Shown: piece after piece, positions 33,960-44,269 of the stretch
Layout of the letters: the number at the start of each line of letters is the position of its first letter
Position numbering within the stretch: position 1 is the stretch's first letter
From: Candidatus Opimibacter skivensis
GTDB lineage: Bacteria > Bacteroidota > Bacteroidia > Chitinophagales > Saprospiraceae
Reading direction: 5' to 3'
Assembly: GCA_016722045.1 (NCBI GenBank)
Contig: JADKGY010000001.1
Coordinates: 682,001-746,000 of the forward strand
Length of the DNA: 64,000 nucleotides
The notes under the pieces: generated by a model
What the model was told of the DNA's origin: nothing
Databases searched by the model: none
The model's input: only the letters and a program-made list of their open reading frames with translations
Position numbers and translations under genes: made by a program

Positions 33960-35037
33960 TGCACGTGTACAGACTGATCCATTAAGAGGTGGAGTTGCTC
34001 CTTCGACAACTCATTTATCAAGGGAAGTACTTGATTTATCTGAGTATATCAAGAACCCCACGCATTCACTTGTCGATCGTCTTGAATCGTATGAAGACAT
34101 TATGAGCATTGAAGTGGGTGATACACCTTTAACAAGAATGCGAAATGTAGAACGTGAAACAGGATTAAGACAACTTTTTATAAAATTTGAAGGAGGAAAT
34201 CCAAGCGGAACACAGAAAGACAGAATTGCATTTGCACAGTGCCTGGATGCTTTGCGTAGAGGGTTTAATACGATAACGATTGCGACGTGTGGGAATTTTG
34301 GCGCAGCCATGGCGCAATCCGCATTCCTCGCTGGTTTGAAATGTATCCTTTACATACCGGAAACCTATCACACTGATCGCATTGAAGAAATGACTTCCTA
34401 TGGAGCTGATGTAATCAGGTATCCGGGCAGCTATGAAGACAATGTATATTATTCGCAAAATCAGGCCAAGGCTTATAAATGGTATGATGCTAATCCCGGA
34501 GGTAAAAATGCAAATCTCCAGATCAGTGCTTATGCAGAGATAGCTTATGAGATATATGATGTACTGCGTGATGCGCCCAAAATCGTGGCAGCTCCTGTAA
34601 GCAATGGTACAATGCTGGCCGGTATTTACAGAGGATTTGTAACCTTGTTTCGGAGAGGTCGCACAAGCAGAATACCCATAATGGTGGCCGGTTCATCTTA
34701 CCGTAAAAATCCAATTGTCGAATCATTCCGTTTGGGATATGACAGCTGCATAGATTTGGAGGAAAGTAAAATCACCGAAACGAAAATCAATGAGCCTCTT
34801 ATAAATTGGCATAGTTTTGATGGCGATGAGGCATTGTATGCCATTAAAAAAAGTAATGGATATGCCGCAAATGTGACTGACGAGCGAATGATGCGATATG
34901 CAAAAAATCTCAGAGAAAAAGAGGGACTACAAGTCCTGCCGGCATCAACTGCCGGATTGATTGCCCTCATGAACATGCATAAAACCGAGCCTCTTCATTC
35001 CGATCGTTTTGTCGCTATCATCACCGGACGAAAATAA
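33949..35037 (+). CDS. Threonine-synthase-like PLP-dependent enzyme
   Basis: A 362-residue fold-type II PLP enzyme. The Schiff-base lysine is Lys90 in GGNPSGTQKDR (compare NPTGSFKDR of threonine synthase), the phosphate-binding region follows as ATCGNFGAAMAQSA, and VSNGTMLAGIYRGF is the Gly-rich block. It resembles threonine synthase but lacks the long N-terminal extension of the plant-type enzymes, so the natural substrate may be another O-phospho- or beta-substituted amino acid. ATG 33949 overlaps the upstream lipoprotein by 11 nt; a further upstream TTG (33868) would run through the lipoprotein and is rejected. It is followed by dgcN- and dgcA-like genes, a context that points to unusual amino-acid metabolism. 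Confidence 0.8.
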   Translation: MRSDARVQTDPLRGGVAPSTTHLSREVLDLSEYIKNPTHSLVDRLESYEDIMSIEVGDTPLTRMRNVERETGLRQLFIKFEGGNPSGTQKDRIAFAQCLDALRRGFNTITIATCGNFGAAMAQSAFLAGLKCILYIPETYHTDRIEEMTSYGADVIRYPGSYEDNVYYSQNQAKAYKWYDANPGGKNANLQISAYAEIAYEIYDVLRDAPKIVAAPVSNGTMLAGIYRGFVTLFRRGRTSRIPIMVAGSSYRKNPIVESFRLGYDSCIDLEESKITETKINEPLINWHSFDGDEALYAIKKSNGYAANVTDERMMRYAKNLREKEGLQVLPASTAGLIALMNMHKTEPLHSDRFVAIITGRK

Positions 35038-35092
35038 TCACAGGCAGATAAAGTGGTAATTGAAAATTAAGCAGAAGAAAAAATAACACAAA

Positions 35093-36148
35093 ATGAAAGC
35101 CATAGTCTATTGTGCCGGAGCATTCAATACGCCGAATGGAAAAACAGCTCATGGTCTTGTACGGTTTACAGAACGCTATGAGGTACTGGTTGTCATCGAT
35201 CCCCGATATGCAGGTAAGGATGCACGTGACGTTTTAGATGGCTTCAAGACAGGGATCCCTGTTGTCAGAGATCTCGAAGAAGCTTTAGAGTTCGCAGAGA
35301 AAAGAGGAGGTGCCCAGGTATTCGTAGTTGGACTTGCTCCCGATGGAGGACGTTTGCCTGATGAAGCCAGAGAAGTTGTAAAACATGCAGTCGGATTAGG
35401 TCTGGATGTAGATAGTGGACTTCACGATTTTCTGTCTGACGATCCCCATATTTCTGCCATGGCAGAAGAGAAAGGTGTCAGAATAAAGGACATACGTAAA
35501 CCACCTGAACGAAAAGATCTCCATTTCTTCTCTGGCAAAATAGAAGAAGTGGATTGCTTAAAACTTGCAGTTCTGGGGACTGATTCTGCAATTGGCAAGA
35601 GGACTACTGCATGGATCATAGTGCATGGTTTGCGAAAGGCAGGGTATAAAGCTGAACTGATCGGTACGGGTCAAACTGCCTGGATGCAGGGTGCTAAATA
35701 TTCAATCGTTTTGGATTCCTTGATCAATGACTTCGTTTCGGGTGAAATTGAACATGCTGTTCTTGAGGCATGGAAAAATGAAAAACCTGATGCAATTATA
35801 CTTGAAGGACAGGGAAGCCTGATGAATCCTGCTTATCCCGGCGGATTTGAACTCCTTGCTGCCGGAAGACCAGATTATGTTATTTTACAGCATGCGCCAA
35901 AGAGAATTGAATATGACGGCTTCCCCGGATATCCTCTACATCCACTCGATCACCAGATAAAAGCCATCGAATTCATATCAGGAAAAAAAGTAATCGCGAT
36001 CACCGTCAATCATGAAGAAATGACAGCGGAAGAAATTCCTGTAGCTTGCAGGCAGATCACTGAACAAACCGGGCTGCCCGCTTTCGATGTACTTTTCAGC
36101 GGTCCTGACGAATTGATTCAAATCATCCTTCCATATATCCGTAAATAG
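35093..36148 (+). CDS. dgcN: DUF1611 family protein, DgcN-like (D-glutamate N-acetyltransferase)
   Basis: A 351-residue protein of family DUF1611. The N-terminal half looks like a Rossmann-type domain (KAIVYCAGAFNTPNGKTAHGLV, VLVVIDPRYAGKDARDVLDG); the C-terminal half has a P-loop-like segment LGTDSAIGKRTTA (161-173) and LEGQGSLMNPAYPGG. In marine bacteria a DUF1611 protein (DgcN) acetylates D-glutamate and an enolase-superfamily partner (DgcA) racemises the product; the adjacent gene is exactly such an enolase-superfamily enzyme, so that pathway is the best guess. A role in murein peptide recycling with the epimerase is the alternative. Symbol is by analogy only. Confidence 0.72.
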   Translation: MKAIVYCAGAFNTPNGKTAHGLVRFTERYEVLVVIDPRYAGKDARDVLDGFKTGIPVVRDLEEALEFAEKRGGAQVFVVGLAPDGGRLPDEAREVVKHAVGLGLDVDSGLHDFLSDDPHISAMAEEKGVRIKDIRKPPERKDLHFFSGKIEEVDCLKLAVLGTDSAIGKRTTAWIIVHGLRKAGYKAELIGTGQTAWMQGAKYSIVLDSLINDFVSGEIEHAVLEAWKNEKPDAIILEGQGSLMNPAYPGGFELLAAGRPDYVILQHAPKRIEYDGFPGYPLHPLDHQIKAIEFISGKKVIAITVNHEEMTAEEIPVACRQITEQTGLPAFDVLFSGPDELIQIILPYIRK

Positions 36149-36222
36149 AATTAATGTATCTGGCTTAAAGAAAATCAGAAATTCAAACTGCAAGTCAGTA
36201 GAAAAATCAACCCTTATCGGAT

Positions 36223-37287
36223 ATGAAAATAACAGCATCAAATTGTTGGTCCCAGCATTTTATTTTGAAAGAAGGCTATTCTATAGCCTACGAAGACAAT
36301 ATCAATGCATGTGACAATGTCTTTCTCACCCTTGAGACAGATGAAGGGCTGATAGGGTCCGGTATGGCTGCTCCCGATATGATGATCACAGGGGAAGATG
36401 CTACATCAGTTTTGGAAACCTATAAAAGCCACATCGAAGCAGTTATGAAAGGTGAAGATCCCTTTTATTACAGTCGGTTATATGAAGAATTAAAAGAGGC
36501 TATTCCCGGACAGTCTTCTGCATTGGCCATGGTGGAAATTGCGCTATACGACCTTATGGCCCAAAGAGCCGGTGTACCTCTATTTAAATTCCTTGGTGGT
36601 TTTAAAAATAGGATTCTCACAAGTGTCACGATAGGTATCATGGATGAACGCCCCGCATTGCAAAGGGCGAAGGAGCTTTTAAAAATGGGTATCAAGTCCA
36701 TAAAGATTAAAGGTGGAAAAGATGTCGAACGCGATATACGCCTTATAGGTCTGATGCGTGATCTGATCGGTGATTCAATTGCCCTCACCTTTGATGCTAA
36801 CCAGGGCTATAGCCTTATTGAATCAGCCCACTTCATCAGGAACACAAAAAGCGCCAAACTTGAACTCATCGAACAACCCACGTCACCTGAACTCACATCT
36901 CAATGGCATCTCTTAAGACAGGAAGGAAACATCCCTATAATGGCAGATGAGAGTCTTAAAAAACTTTCTGATTCATTTTCCCTTACAAGCAGGCAAGCTG
37001 TAGATTTTTTAAATGTTAAACTGATGAAAGTTGGTGGGATTACACCAGCACTTCAGATTAATTCAAGTGCCCGATCAGCTGATGTACGCTGCATGATGGG
37101 ATGCATGGATGAAAGCAGCCTGGGTATTGCTGCAGGACTGCATGTTGCTTTAGCCAGACCTAACTTTAGCCATGCGGATCTGGACAGTTGGCTCGACATG
37201 GAAGATGATCCATTTGCAGGCCTTGTGATTCTTGAAGATGGTTATTTGTATCCCAGGCAAACACCGGGACTTGGCGTACTAAAATAA
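36223..37287 (+). CDS. dgcA: Enolase-superfamily epimerase/racemase (DgcA- or L-Ala-D/L-Glu epimerase-like)
   Basis: A 354-residue member of the muconate lactonising enzyme subgroup. Catalytic pattern: KxK at Lys161/Lys163 (SIKIKGG), metal ligands Asp191 (FDANQG), Glu217 (IEQP) and Asp242 (ADES), and a general base Lys at 266 or 269 (VKLMKVGG). These match dipeptide epimerases and DgcA-type N-acetyl-glutamate racemases. With a DUF1611 protein 74 nt upstream, the DgcN-DgcA pathway for D-glutamate is favoured; L-Ala-D/L-Glu epimerase for murein recycling is the alternative and cannot be excluded. The stop codon is two bases before an 11-copy CGATTTT array. Confidence 0.78.
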   Translation: MKITASNCWSQHFILKEGYSIAYEDNINACDNVFLTLETDEGLIGSGMAAPDMMITGEDATSVLETYKSHIEAVMKGEDPFYYSRLYEELKEAIPGQSSALAMVEIALYDLMAQRAGVPLFKFLGGFKNRILTSVTIGIMDERPALQRAKELLKMGIKSIKIKGGKDVERDIRLIGLMRDLIGDSIALTFDANQGYSLIESAHFIRNTKSAKLELIEQPTSPELTSQWHLLRQEGNIPIMADESLKKLSDSFSLTSRQAVDFLNVKLMKVGGITPALQINSSARSADVRCMMGCMDESSLGIAAGLHVALARPNFSHADLDSWLDMEDDPFAGLVILEDGYLYPRQTPGLGVLK

Positions 37288-37289
37288 AA

Positions 37290-37366
37290 CGATTTTCGAT
37301 TTTCGATTTTCGATTTTCGATTTTCGATTTTCGATTTTCGATTTTCGATTTTCGATTTTCGATTTT
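37290..37366. repeat. Heptamer array 1: CGATTTT x 11
   Basis: Eleven perfect head-to-tail copies of CGATTTT (77 bp), beginning two bases after the stop of the epimerase gene. A short remnant of the same unit (reverse orientation) is found at 56049-56067. Confidence 0.97.
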
Positions 37367-37425
37367 TAATCGGTGACAAAACAAATCATTGAATAATTCA
37401 TTTTGTAACTTGTGTGATGAAATTT

Positions 37426-37544
37426 CGCACATCGCACATCGCACATCGCACATCGCACATCGCACATCGCACATCGCACATCGCACATCGCACATCGCAC
37501 ATCGCACATCGCACATCGCACATCGCACATCTCACATCTCACAT
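37426..37544. repeat. Heptamer array 2: CGCACAT x 15 plus two CTCACAT
   Basis: Fifteen perfect copies of CGCACAT (37426-37530) followed by two variant copies CTCACAT (37531-37544), a pattern expected from slippage with a point change at one edge. Confidence 0.97.
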
Positions 37545-37596
37545 CGGTTGCTGAGCTGTAGCACCAGGTTGAGAAGTGCAGGTCGAAGCACACATC

Positions 37597-38855
<1,259 letters not shown>

Positions 38856-38867
38856 TTGGGGGTAATG

Positions 38868-40187
38868 CTAATAATTATCGCGGAGGTAAACGAGTAAATG
38901 TTCCATAGATAATTTTAAAGAGGCATTATCACCTGGAAAATCATTGTTCATCCATGAAAAAATCAACACATGACCTGATTTTGGGATGAGTATGCCTGTC
39001 AGACAATATGTATTTTTCAATGTACCGGATTTAGCAAAAATATAGGGTCGTCCGTCTTTGCCTTTATAATCTTCACTTAAAGTTCCCGAAACTCCACCCG
39101 CAGGAAAAATAGATTCAACAAACTCCAATCCTTTTAATTTTATAATTTGACGCATCACCCATATAAGTGATCTTGGTGTCATCAGATTATAACGTGAGAG
39201 TCCTGAGCCATCCAGCCATTGAATACTATCCGGAATATCTTCCAACGGACCCGTCAGGATTTGTTCGATAATATCACCTTCGTTCATTTCATTCGTTTGC
39301 TCCATCGAACAAGTTAAAAGCAATTGTTCGGCAATAAAATTGTCACTTCCCTGAATCATTATTTTTAAAAGTGAATCTCTGTCGGATCCTTTTATTTGGG
39401 TAGCATTGCCCGTCATGGGGATATGTTTCCACAAAACATCTTTTCCAAGAGTTTCCGACCATATCAGTCGCTCATCATTTTCAAAAAATGATATAGGTAT
39501 AGTTACATGCGCTTCCTTCAGGACAGGATTGTAATGATAGAAATACGTATTACCCCAATCATTTCTCCCCTTACTTTCCGCCGTGTCTTTTTTTACGCTT
39601 AAGATTTGGCTGAAGTATTTTGGTGACACTGAAATAGTATCCAGTCTCCGATCGATCCAAAGTCTGTTGCCATAAATCGGAAATGGAGTACGCTCACATT
39701 GAAAACTAAACGAATAGTCATCCCAGGCCCACCCATCGCCATATCGTGTTGTCTTAAATTGTGCATCTGAAAAGATGATTTTTTTATCCGATGACTTCAG
39801 AAAATCAATTAATGCGGATGATGCTTTAATGTCAGGATACAATGTCCCTGGATCACCTCCTCCCCAGACGACCATCGTATCTCCTTTACTTTTATAATAT
39901 CCCGCAGGAATCTGTTCATTCAGGTAACGCAAACTGGCATACATAGTCAGGATCTTTGTGCAGGATGCAGGGGTAAAATAATTATCATCGCGATAATTGA
40001 ACACCCAGTTACCTTTATCAAGATCATACACAGATAATCCTGTATGATGTCGTGATAATAGGTCAATATTATCCCAGACCCTGGCTAGAGAATTGTCCTG
40101 TGCATGCACATATTGCCTGGAGGACACACATGACATTGCCAGCAGGCAAACAAAAACGAACATTAATACGGATATCCTTGTTTTCAT
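38868..40187 (-). CDS. dacB: D-alanyl-D-alanine carboxypeptidase/endopeptidase, PBP4 (DacB) family lipoprotein
   Basis: A 439-residue penicillin-binding protein of the PBP4/DacB (S13) family that trims or cleaves murein cross-links. The active-site SxxK is SCTK at 75-78, SGLSRYN near 310 serves as the SxN region, and KSGTLKN near 390 is the KTG-equivalent. A lipobox (LLAMSC, Cys20) suggests it is membrane-anchored. A longer frame starts at 40211; ATG 40187 is preferred because it puts the signal peptide at the N-terminus. It precedes lysA by 12 nt, coupling murein turnover and lysine/diaminopimelate metabolism, and stands near the D-glutamate genes. Exact carboxy- versus endopeptidase activity unknown. 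Confidence 0.85.
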   Translation of the reverse strand: MKTRISVLMFVFVCLLAMSCVSSRQYVHAQDNSLARVWDNIDLLSRHHTGLSVYDLDKGNWVFNYRDDNYFTPASCTKILTMYASLRYLNEQIPAGYYKSKGDTMVVWGGGDPGTLYPDIKASSALIDFLKSSDKKIIFSDAQFKTTRYGDGWAWDDYSFSFQCERTPFPIYGNRLWIDRRLDTISVSPKYFSQILSVKKDTAESKGRNDWGNTYFYHYNPVLKEAHVTIPISFFENDERLIWSETLGKDVLWKHIPMTGNATQIKGSDRDSLLKIMIQGSDNFIAEQLLLTCSMEQTNEMNEGDIIEQILTGPLEDIPDSIQWLDGSGLSRYNLMTPRSLIWVMRQIIKLKGLEFVESIFPAGGVSGTLSEDYKGKDGRPYIFAKSGTLKNTYCLTGILIPKSGHVLIFSWMNNDFPGDNASLKLSMEHLLVYLRDNY

Positions 40188-40298
40188 TTGAGCACTAAGT
40201 AAATCAATCAATCTGGAAATTTTAAGACCTGAGTCTTAATAAGAAGTAAATAAGGTGAAGACTGGCTAATCAAACATTGTCGAAAAAATAAAAACAAG

Positions 40299-41060
40299 AT
40301 GGATTTTCAAAAAGAAGTTCTGGACAAAAGTTATACTACCCCCGTTTTGGTTGACTTTTGGGCACCATGGTGCGGACCCTGCAGGGTATTGACTCCTCTT
40401 CTTGAGCAAATAGCGGAAGAACAAAAAGACCGGTGGTCGCTTGTAAAAATAAATACAGAGGATGAAGAATCTCTGGCCCGGGATTATCATATCGTGAGCA
40501 TTCCGAACGTAAAGTTGTTTTACAGAGGCGAAGTTGTACAGGAGTTTTTAGGTGCATTGTCCAGGCAAATGATCCTGGATTGGCTCAAAAAGGTATTGCC
40601 GGGAAGTGGCTTAATAGCTCTTGATCAATTCCTCGAAAAAAATGAACAGCCAACTACAGCAGACCTCGAAAAATTGTTACTCCTGCATCCGGACAGCAAA
40701 GAAATCGCATTTGTCCTAAGTCAGATTTACCTCTGGGATAATCCATCGCGCGCATTGGAATTAGTAGCAGACATAAAATATGGCAGTCCTTTTTTTGACA
40801 AATCAAATCACATCCGTGACATAGGAAATTTCCTGATTGCCTCGACAGATGATGAAAGGTTACAACACATCAAATCGCTTTTGCAGGCATCAGAAATTGA
40901 ACCTGCTCTACAGCAGATGATAGATATCCTTCAGAAAAACAATAAAGCAGGTGATGGCCTGGTTTCAAAAATTGCGATCGGAATATTCAATTTGCTGGGC
41001 ACACAGCATCCATTCACAAAAAAATACAGAAAGCAATTGGATATGGCGCTTTGGGTGTAA
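40299..41060 (+). CDS. Thioredoxin-TPR protein (YbbN/CnoX-like)
   Basis: A 253-residue cytoplasmic protein. Residues 1-105 are a thioredoxin domain with an intact WCGPC (24-28) and the cis-Pro block SIPNVKLF. The rest is helical and reads as TPR-like repeats (LDQFLEKNEQPTTADLEKLLLLHP). This is the outline of YbbN/CnoX co-chaperones, which protect substrates from over-oxidation and cooperate with chaperones. Here, unlike E. coli YbbN, both active-site cysteines are present, so it may be redox active. It is divergent from the PBP4-like gene. Confidence 0.85.
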   Translation: MDFQKEVLDKSYTTPVLVDFWAPWCGPCRVLTPLLEQIAEEQKDRWSLVKINTEDEESLARDYHIVSIPNVKLFYRGEVVQEFLGALSRQMILDWLKKVLPGSGLIALDQFLEKNEQPTTADLEKLLLLHPDSKEIAFVLSQIYLWDNPSRALELVADIKYGSPFFDKSNHIRDIGNFLIASTDDERLQHIKSLLQASEIEPALQQMIDILQKNNKAGDGLVSKIAIGIFNLLGTQHPFTKKYRKQLDMALWV

Positions 41061-41065
41061 TCCGT

Positions 41066-41458
41066 TTACTTGTTCTCCAAATCAGAAGAACTATTCAGTT
41101 TAATATAATCCGGCTCATACTTAATCACTAAATGGATCCAAAGAGATCGGGTGAATCGTAGATTCCATATATAGATTAAAGCCAGGAAGGCCAACAGTAT
41201 CCCAAAGGAAAGTTCTACCTGGATGCCGAGAACAAATATATTGATGCTGACAACGATAAAACTAAGTAAGGCAATAAAAAGATAGGAGATAAACATCGCG
41301 CCATAATAAAAACCGGTTTCAGGCTCGAATTTTTGCCCGCAGACTTCGCATCGTTTATACATTTGCAACGGCTTTTTCAACTGGAACGGCGTTGTAAACA
41401 TCTTTCCTTCCCTACACTTCGGACAAGTCATGTGAATGGTGCTACTGATCATACTCAT
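41066..41458 (-). CDS. DUF983 membrane protein
   Basis: A small protein of about 130 residues with a zinc-ribbon-like N-terminus (CPKCREGKMF, then CEVCGQKF) and two hydrophobic helices (FISYLFIALLSFIVVSINIFVL, FGILLAFLALIYIWNL), the standard layout of DUF983. Function unknown. A GTG at 41464 adds two residues; ATG 41458 or 41452 is more likely, as a TATCTTTG box lies at 41471-41464 immediately upstream, suggesting a minimal leader. Convergent with the thioredoxin-TPR gene (5-nt gap). Confidence 0.8.
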   Translation of the reverse strand: MSMISSTIHMTCPKCREGKMFTTPFQLKKPLQMYKRCEVCGQKFEPETGFYYGAMFISYLFIALLSFIVVSINIFVLGIQVELSFGILLAFLALIYIWNLRFTRSLWIHLVIKYEPDYIKLNSSSDLENK

Positions 41459-41519
41459 AGACACAAAGATAGCGTATTAGACTTAGCTACCTGCATGAGC
41501 ATCCATTGATCAATAGTCC

Positions 41520-44144
41520 CTAATTGCTTTTCCGAAAGCCAATAGTCTGTCGCTGGAAGCCCAACAAATTTTTATCCCGTGCAAAATCCTTGACATCTTC
41601 AAAGGTGATCAGATTTGATTGGCTTTTACTATCGGCATTTGTTTTGGCTAGTCTCAGGTTTTGATTTTTTATCACGTCCTGAACAATCTGGCGAATGCTG
41701 CGGGCATTTCCAAAATATTTATCCCGATAGTCGTAGAGAAACTTGAAATAGGCTGTAAGATGTTCAAGTGCCTTTGGTGAAATTCGCATTTCCTGTCCGG
41801 TGATCATACTAATAGCGATTTCATTCAATTCTTTAGGGCTATAATCTTCAAACCGCAATATTTTATCAAATCGTGAGCTCAGACCAGGATTAGCTTTTAG
41901 AAAAGCTTCCATGTTTTCCGGATAACCGGCGGCGAAAACAAAAAATTGTCCTCTTTTATCTTCCATCCGTTTAAGTATGGTCTGAATGACTTCGTTTCCA
42001 AAATCATGTGCATTGCCTGGTGAATTTGATAATGCATAAGCTTCATCAATAAACAAAACACCACCCATCGCTTCTTCAATTTTTTCAGCCGTTTTTATAG
42101 CAGTCTGACCGACATACCCTGCGACCAGACCCTGTCGGTCTGTTTCCACCATGTGCCCTCTTTCCAGAATACCCAGCGCCTTGTATATCCTTGTCAGAAT
42201 CCTAGCTACAGTGGTTTTACCTGTACCCGGGTTCCCGATAAACACTGTGTGCATATAAAATTTATTCAACACGCTTCGCCCTGTCACCTGATGATAGCGC
42301 ACGATATCAACCATCTCCTCGATTTGCTTTTTCACGCCATCAAGACCTGTCAGTTCATTAAGGTCAGAAAGCGCCAGCGTAAGTAATTTCTCATCCACCG
42401 GAATCGTCGGATTATCAGCTGTATTCAGCAATTTAATATGTTCAATATCTGCTGCTGTAATGATAGACAGGTCATCCCTTGTGGGATCAATCACGTAAGA
42501 AGAATTCATCACACGCAAACCAAGAGATACTTTTGCTTTTTCGATCAGGTCATTGACAAAGCGTGCATTTCCAAATGTACGGTCCCTGTTGCGATAAGCT
42601 TCAATGATCATCTCATCAACTAATTTCTTAGCGTCAGTTGACAATACTACTTCTTTATCTCTGCATGCATATAAGCCTATCTCAGAAAGATCCTGCGGCA
42701 GATAATCTGAAAAATGATAGTGAATCTTAAACCTTGATTTCAGACCGGGATTAGAATCCAGAAAATATTTCATTTCCTTCGGATAGCCGGCGACAATCAC
42801 GGCCATATCACCTATTCCATTTGACATTTCTTTTACCAATATCTCAATGACCTCGCGTCCGAAATCTTTTGTATCATCGTTAGCCCTTGCCAGGCTATAC
42901 GCTTCGTCGATGAACAATACTCCGCCTCTGGCTTTCTCTATGGCATCCTTTGTTTTTGGTGCTGTCTGACCGATATATTCGCCGACAAGATCAACTCTGT
43001 CAACCTGATGAACATGACCTTTCGTCAGCAGTCCCATATTTTTATACAACTTACCCATCATCCCGGCAACTGTAGTCTTACCTGTTCCCGGATTGCCGAC
43101 AAAGACAGAATGGATATTGATGTCCTGTCTTTCCTCAAATCCATTTTCCTTTCTCAGCTGTAGAAACTGTAGATATTGGGCATGTTCGTAAACTTGCTTC
43201 TTAATTTCCTGCAACCCGATCATGGCATTAAGGTCCACCATGACTTCTTCAAGACTCTGAACTGAAGTTTCTTCAGTAGTAAATTTAGCAGGCCGATAAT
43301 CTGGTAATAGTACCTGACTGTTCCCTTCCTTAAAATCTTCACCTACTTCAAATGGAACAACAGCCACAAGTTTGTCCATAAACACGATCTCTGCGGTATA
43401 CTTTCCCTTTCGCCAAGATCCTTTGACATTTGATCCCCACCCTGCTGTGACTTTTACTTTCTCATCCCCTTTTTTGATCGTCTGTAACCGGGTAACCTGA
43501 CCTTTAAGCTCACGTGCTTCATTGTAAAACTTAGTAAACAACTCACATTGCCATGCATCCTGCATCTGTAAATTCTGAAACACAACCTCTGAATAGATAT
43601 ACCGCGTTTCAGCGCTGCTGAAAGCAACATAATAATGACGGTCATCTTCACCTACATCATCATACTGGCCTTCATACAAACGAAGAGATTGAAGCGTAAG
43701 GTAGCGTGGTTGTCCATTGAAACTCGTGTCACTTTCTTCTATATAGAAATATTTCGAACCTACTTTTTCATTATCAATGAAAGCTTCCCAACAATATGCG
43801 CCCTTTTTCCAGAAAGAACCTTCTTTCTTATTCCCCCAACCCTCACGGATATAGACTATGCTGTCATATTTACTCACGTTACGTCGTATCTGTAAGCGAC
43901 ACAATTCCTTGCCTGCTCGCTTCATAGATAAGCAACGCAAAGTCACCTCCACATCCCAACTTTCTAAATCAAAATGCTTATTGAAAAAAGAAAGCTCGGC
44001 GTAGACATATGAAGCTTCAAGCCGATCATAAACCTGCCTGTATTTTTTCTTATTGTCTGCTAACCATTCTGTGGACGCATAGACCTTAAGTTCCTTGAAT
44101 TTATAGGCCCTTGCATCTGGCTGTTGCTGTGAAGATTCTTCCAT
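41520..44144 (-). CDS. Double AAA+ ATPase (CbbX/SpoVK-like) with duplicated N-terminal domain
   Basis: An 874-residue protein with two AAA+ modules of the CbbX/SpoVK/EccA type. Walker A is GNPGTGKTT near residue 345 and again near 634; Walker B is GGVLFIDEAYSLA and GGVLFIDEAYALS, followed by arginine-finger regions (NPGLKSRF, NPGLSSRF). The N-terminal 280 residues hold two related domains: each ends with a GWG(N/S)..KGS..KG.Y block (YIREGWGNKKEGSFWKKGAYCWEA, then VTAGWGSNVKGSWRKGKYTAEI). Such ATPases remodel or load partner proteins; substrate unknown. It stands alone, divergent from the UbiA-type gene. Confidence 0.87.
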   Translation of the reverse strand: MEESSQQQPDARAYKFKELKVYASTEWLADNKKKYRQVYDRLEASYVYAELSFFNKHFDLESWDVEVTLRCLSMKRAGKELCRLQIRRNVSKYDSIVYIREGWGNKKEGSFWKKGAYCWEAFIDNEKVGSKYFYIEESDTSFNGQPRYLTLQSLRLYEGQYDDVGEDDRHYYVAFSSAETRYIYSEVVFQNLQMQDAWQCELFTKFYNEARELKGQVTRLQTIKKGDEKVKVTAGWGSNVKGSWRKGKYTAEIVFMDKLVAVVPFEVGEDFKEGNSQVLLPDYRPAKFTTEETSVQSLEEVMVDLNAMIGLQEIKKQVYEHAQYLQFLQLRKENGFEERQDINIHSVFVGNPGTGKTTVAGMMGKLYKNMGLLTKGHVHQVDRVDLVGEYIGQTAPKTKDAIEKARGGVLFIDEAYSLARANDDTKDFGREVIEILVKEMSNGIGDMAVIVAGYPKEMKYFLDSNPGLKSRFKIHYHFSDYLPQDLSEIGLYACRDKEVVLSTDAKKLVDEMIIEAYRNRDRTFGNARFVNDLIEKAKVSLGLRVMNSSYVIDPTRDDLSIITAADIEHIKLLNTADNPTIPVDEKLLTLALSDLNELTGLDGVKKQIEEMVDIVRYHQVTGRSVLNKFYMHTVFIGNPGTGKTTVARILTRIYKALGILERGHMVETDRQGLVAGYVGQTAIKTAEKIEEAMGGVLFIDEAYALSNSPGNAHDFGNEVIQTILKRMEDKRGQFFVFAAGYPENMEAFLKANPGLSSRFDKILRFEDYSPKELNEIAISMITGQEMRISPKALEHLTAYFKFLYDYRDKYFGNARSIRQIVQDVIKNQNLRLAKTNADSKSQSNLITFEDVKDFARDKNLLGFQRQTIGFRKSN

Positions 44145-44269
44145 AATCTTTCTAAATATAGGCTATTCGACGTCCTTTTCCAAAAACACCTTGAAAAATA
44201 ACTTTTATAACTTGAGGGGAGCATGAATATACTAAAACTGCAGAAACAGACTATATTCGACTTTTCCGC

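Noticed and set aside
37426..37544. CRISPR-like look of the CGCACAT array
   Set aside because: Units are 7 bp, contiguous and without spacers, and no cas genes are near.
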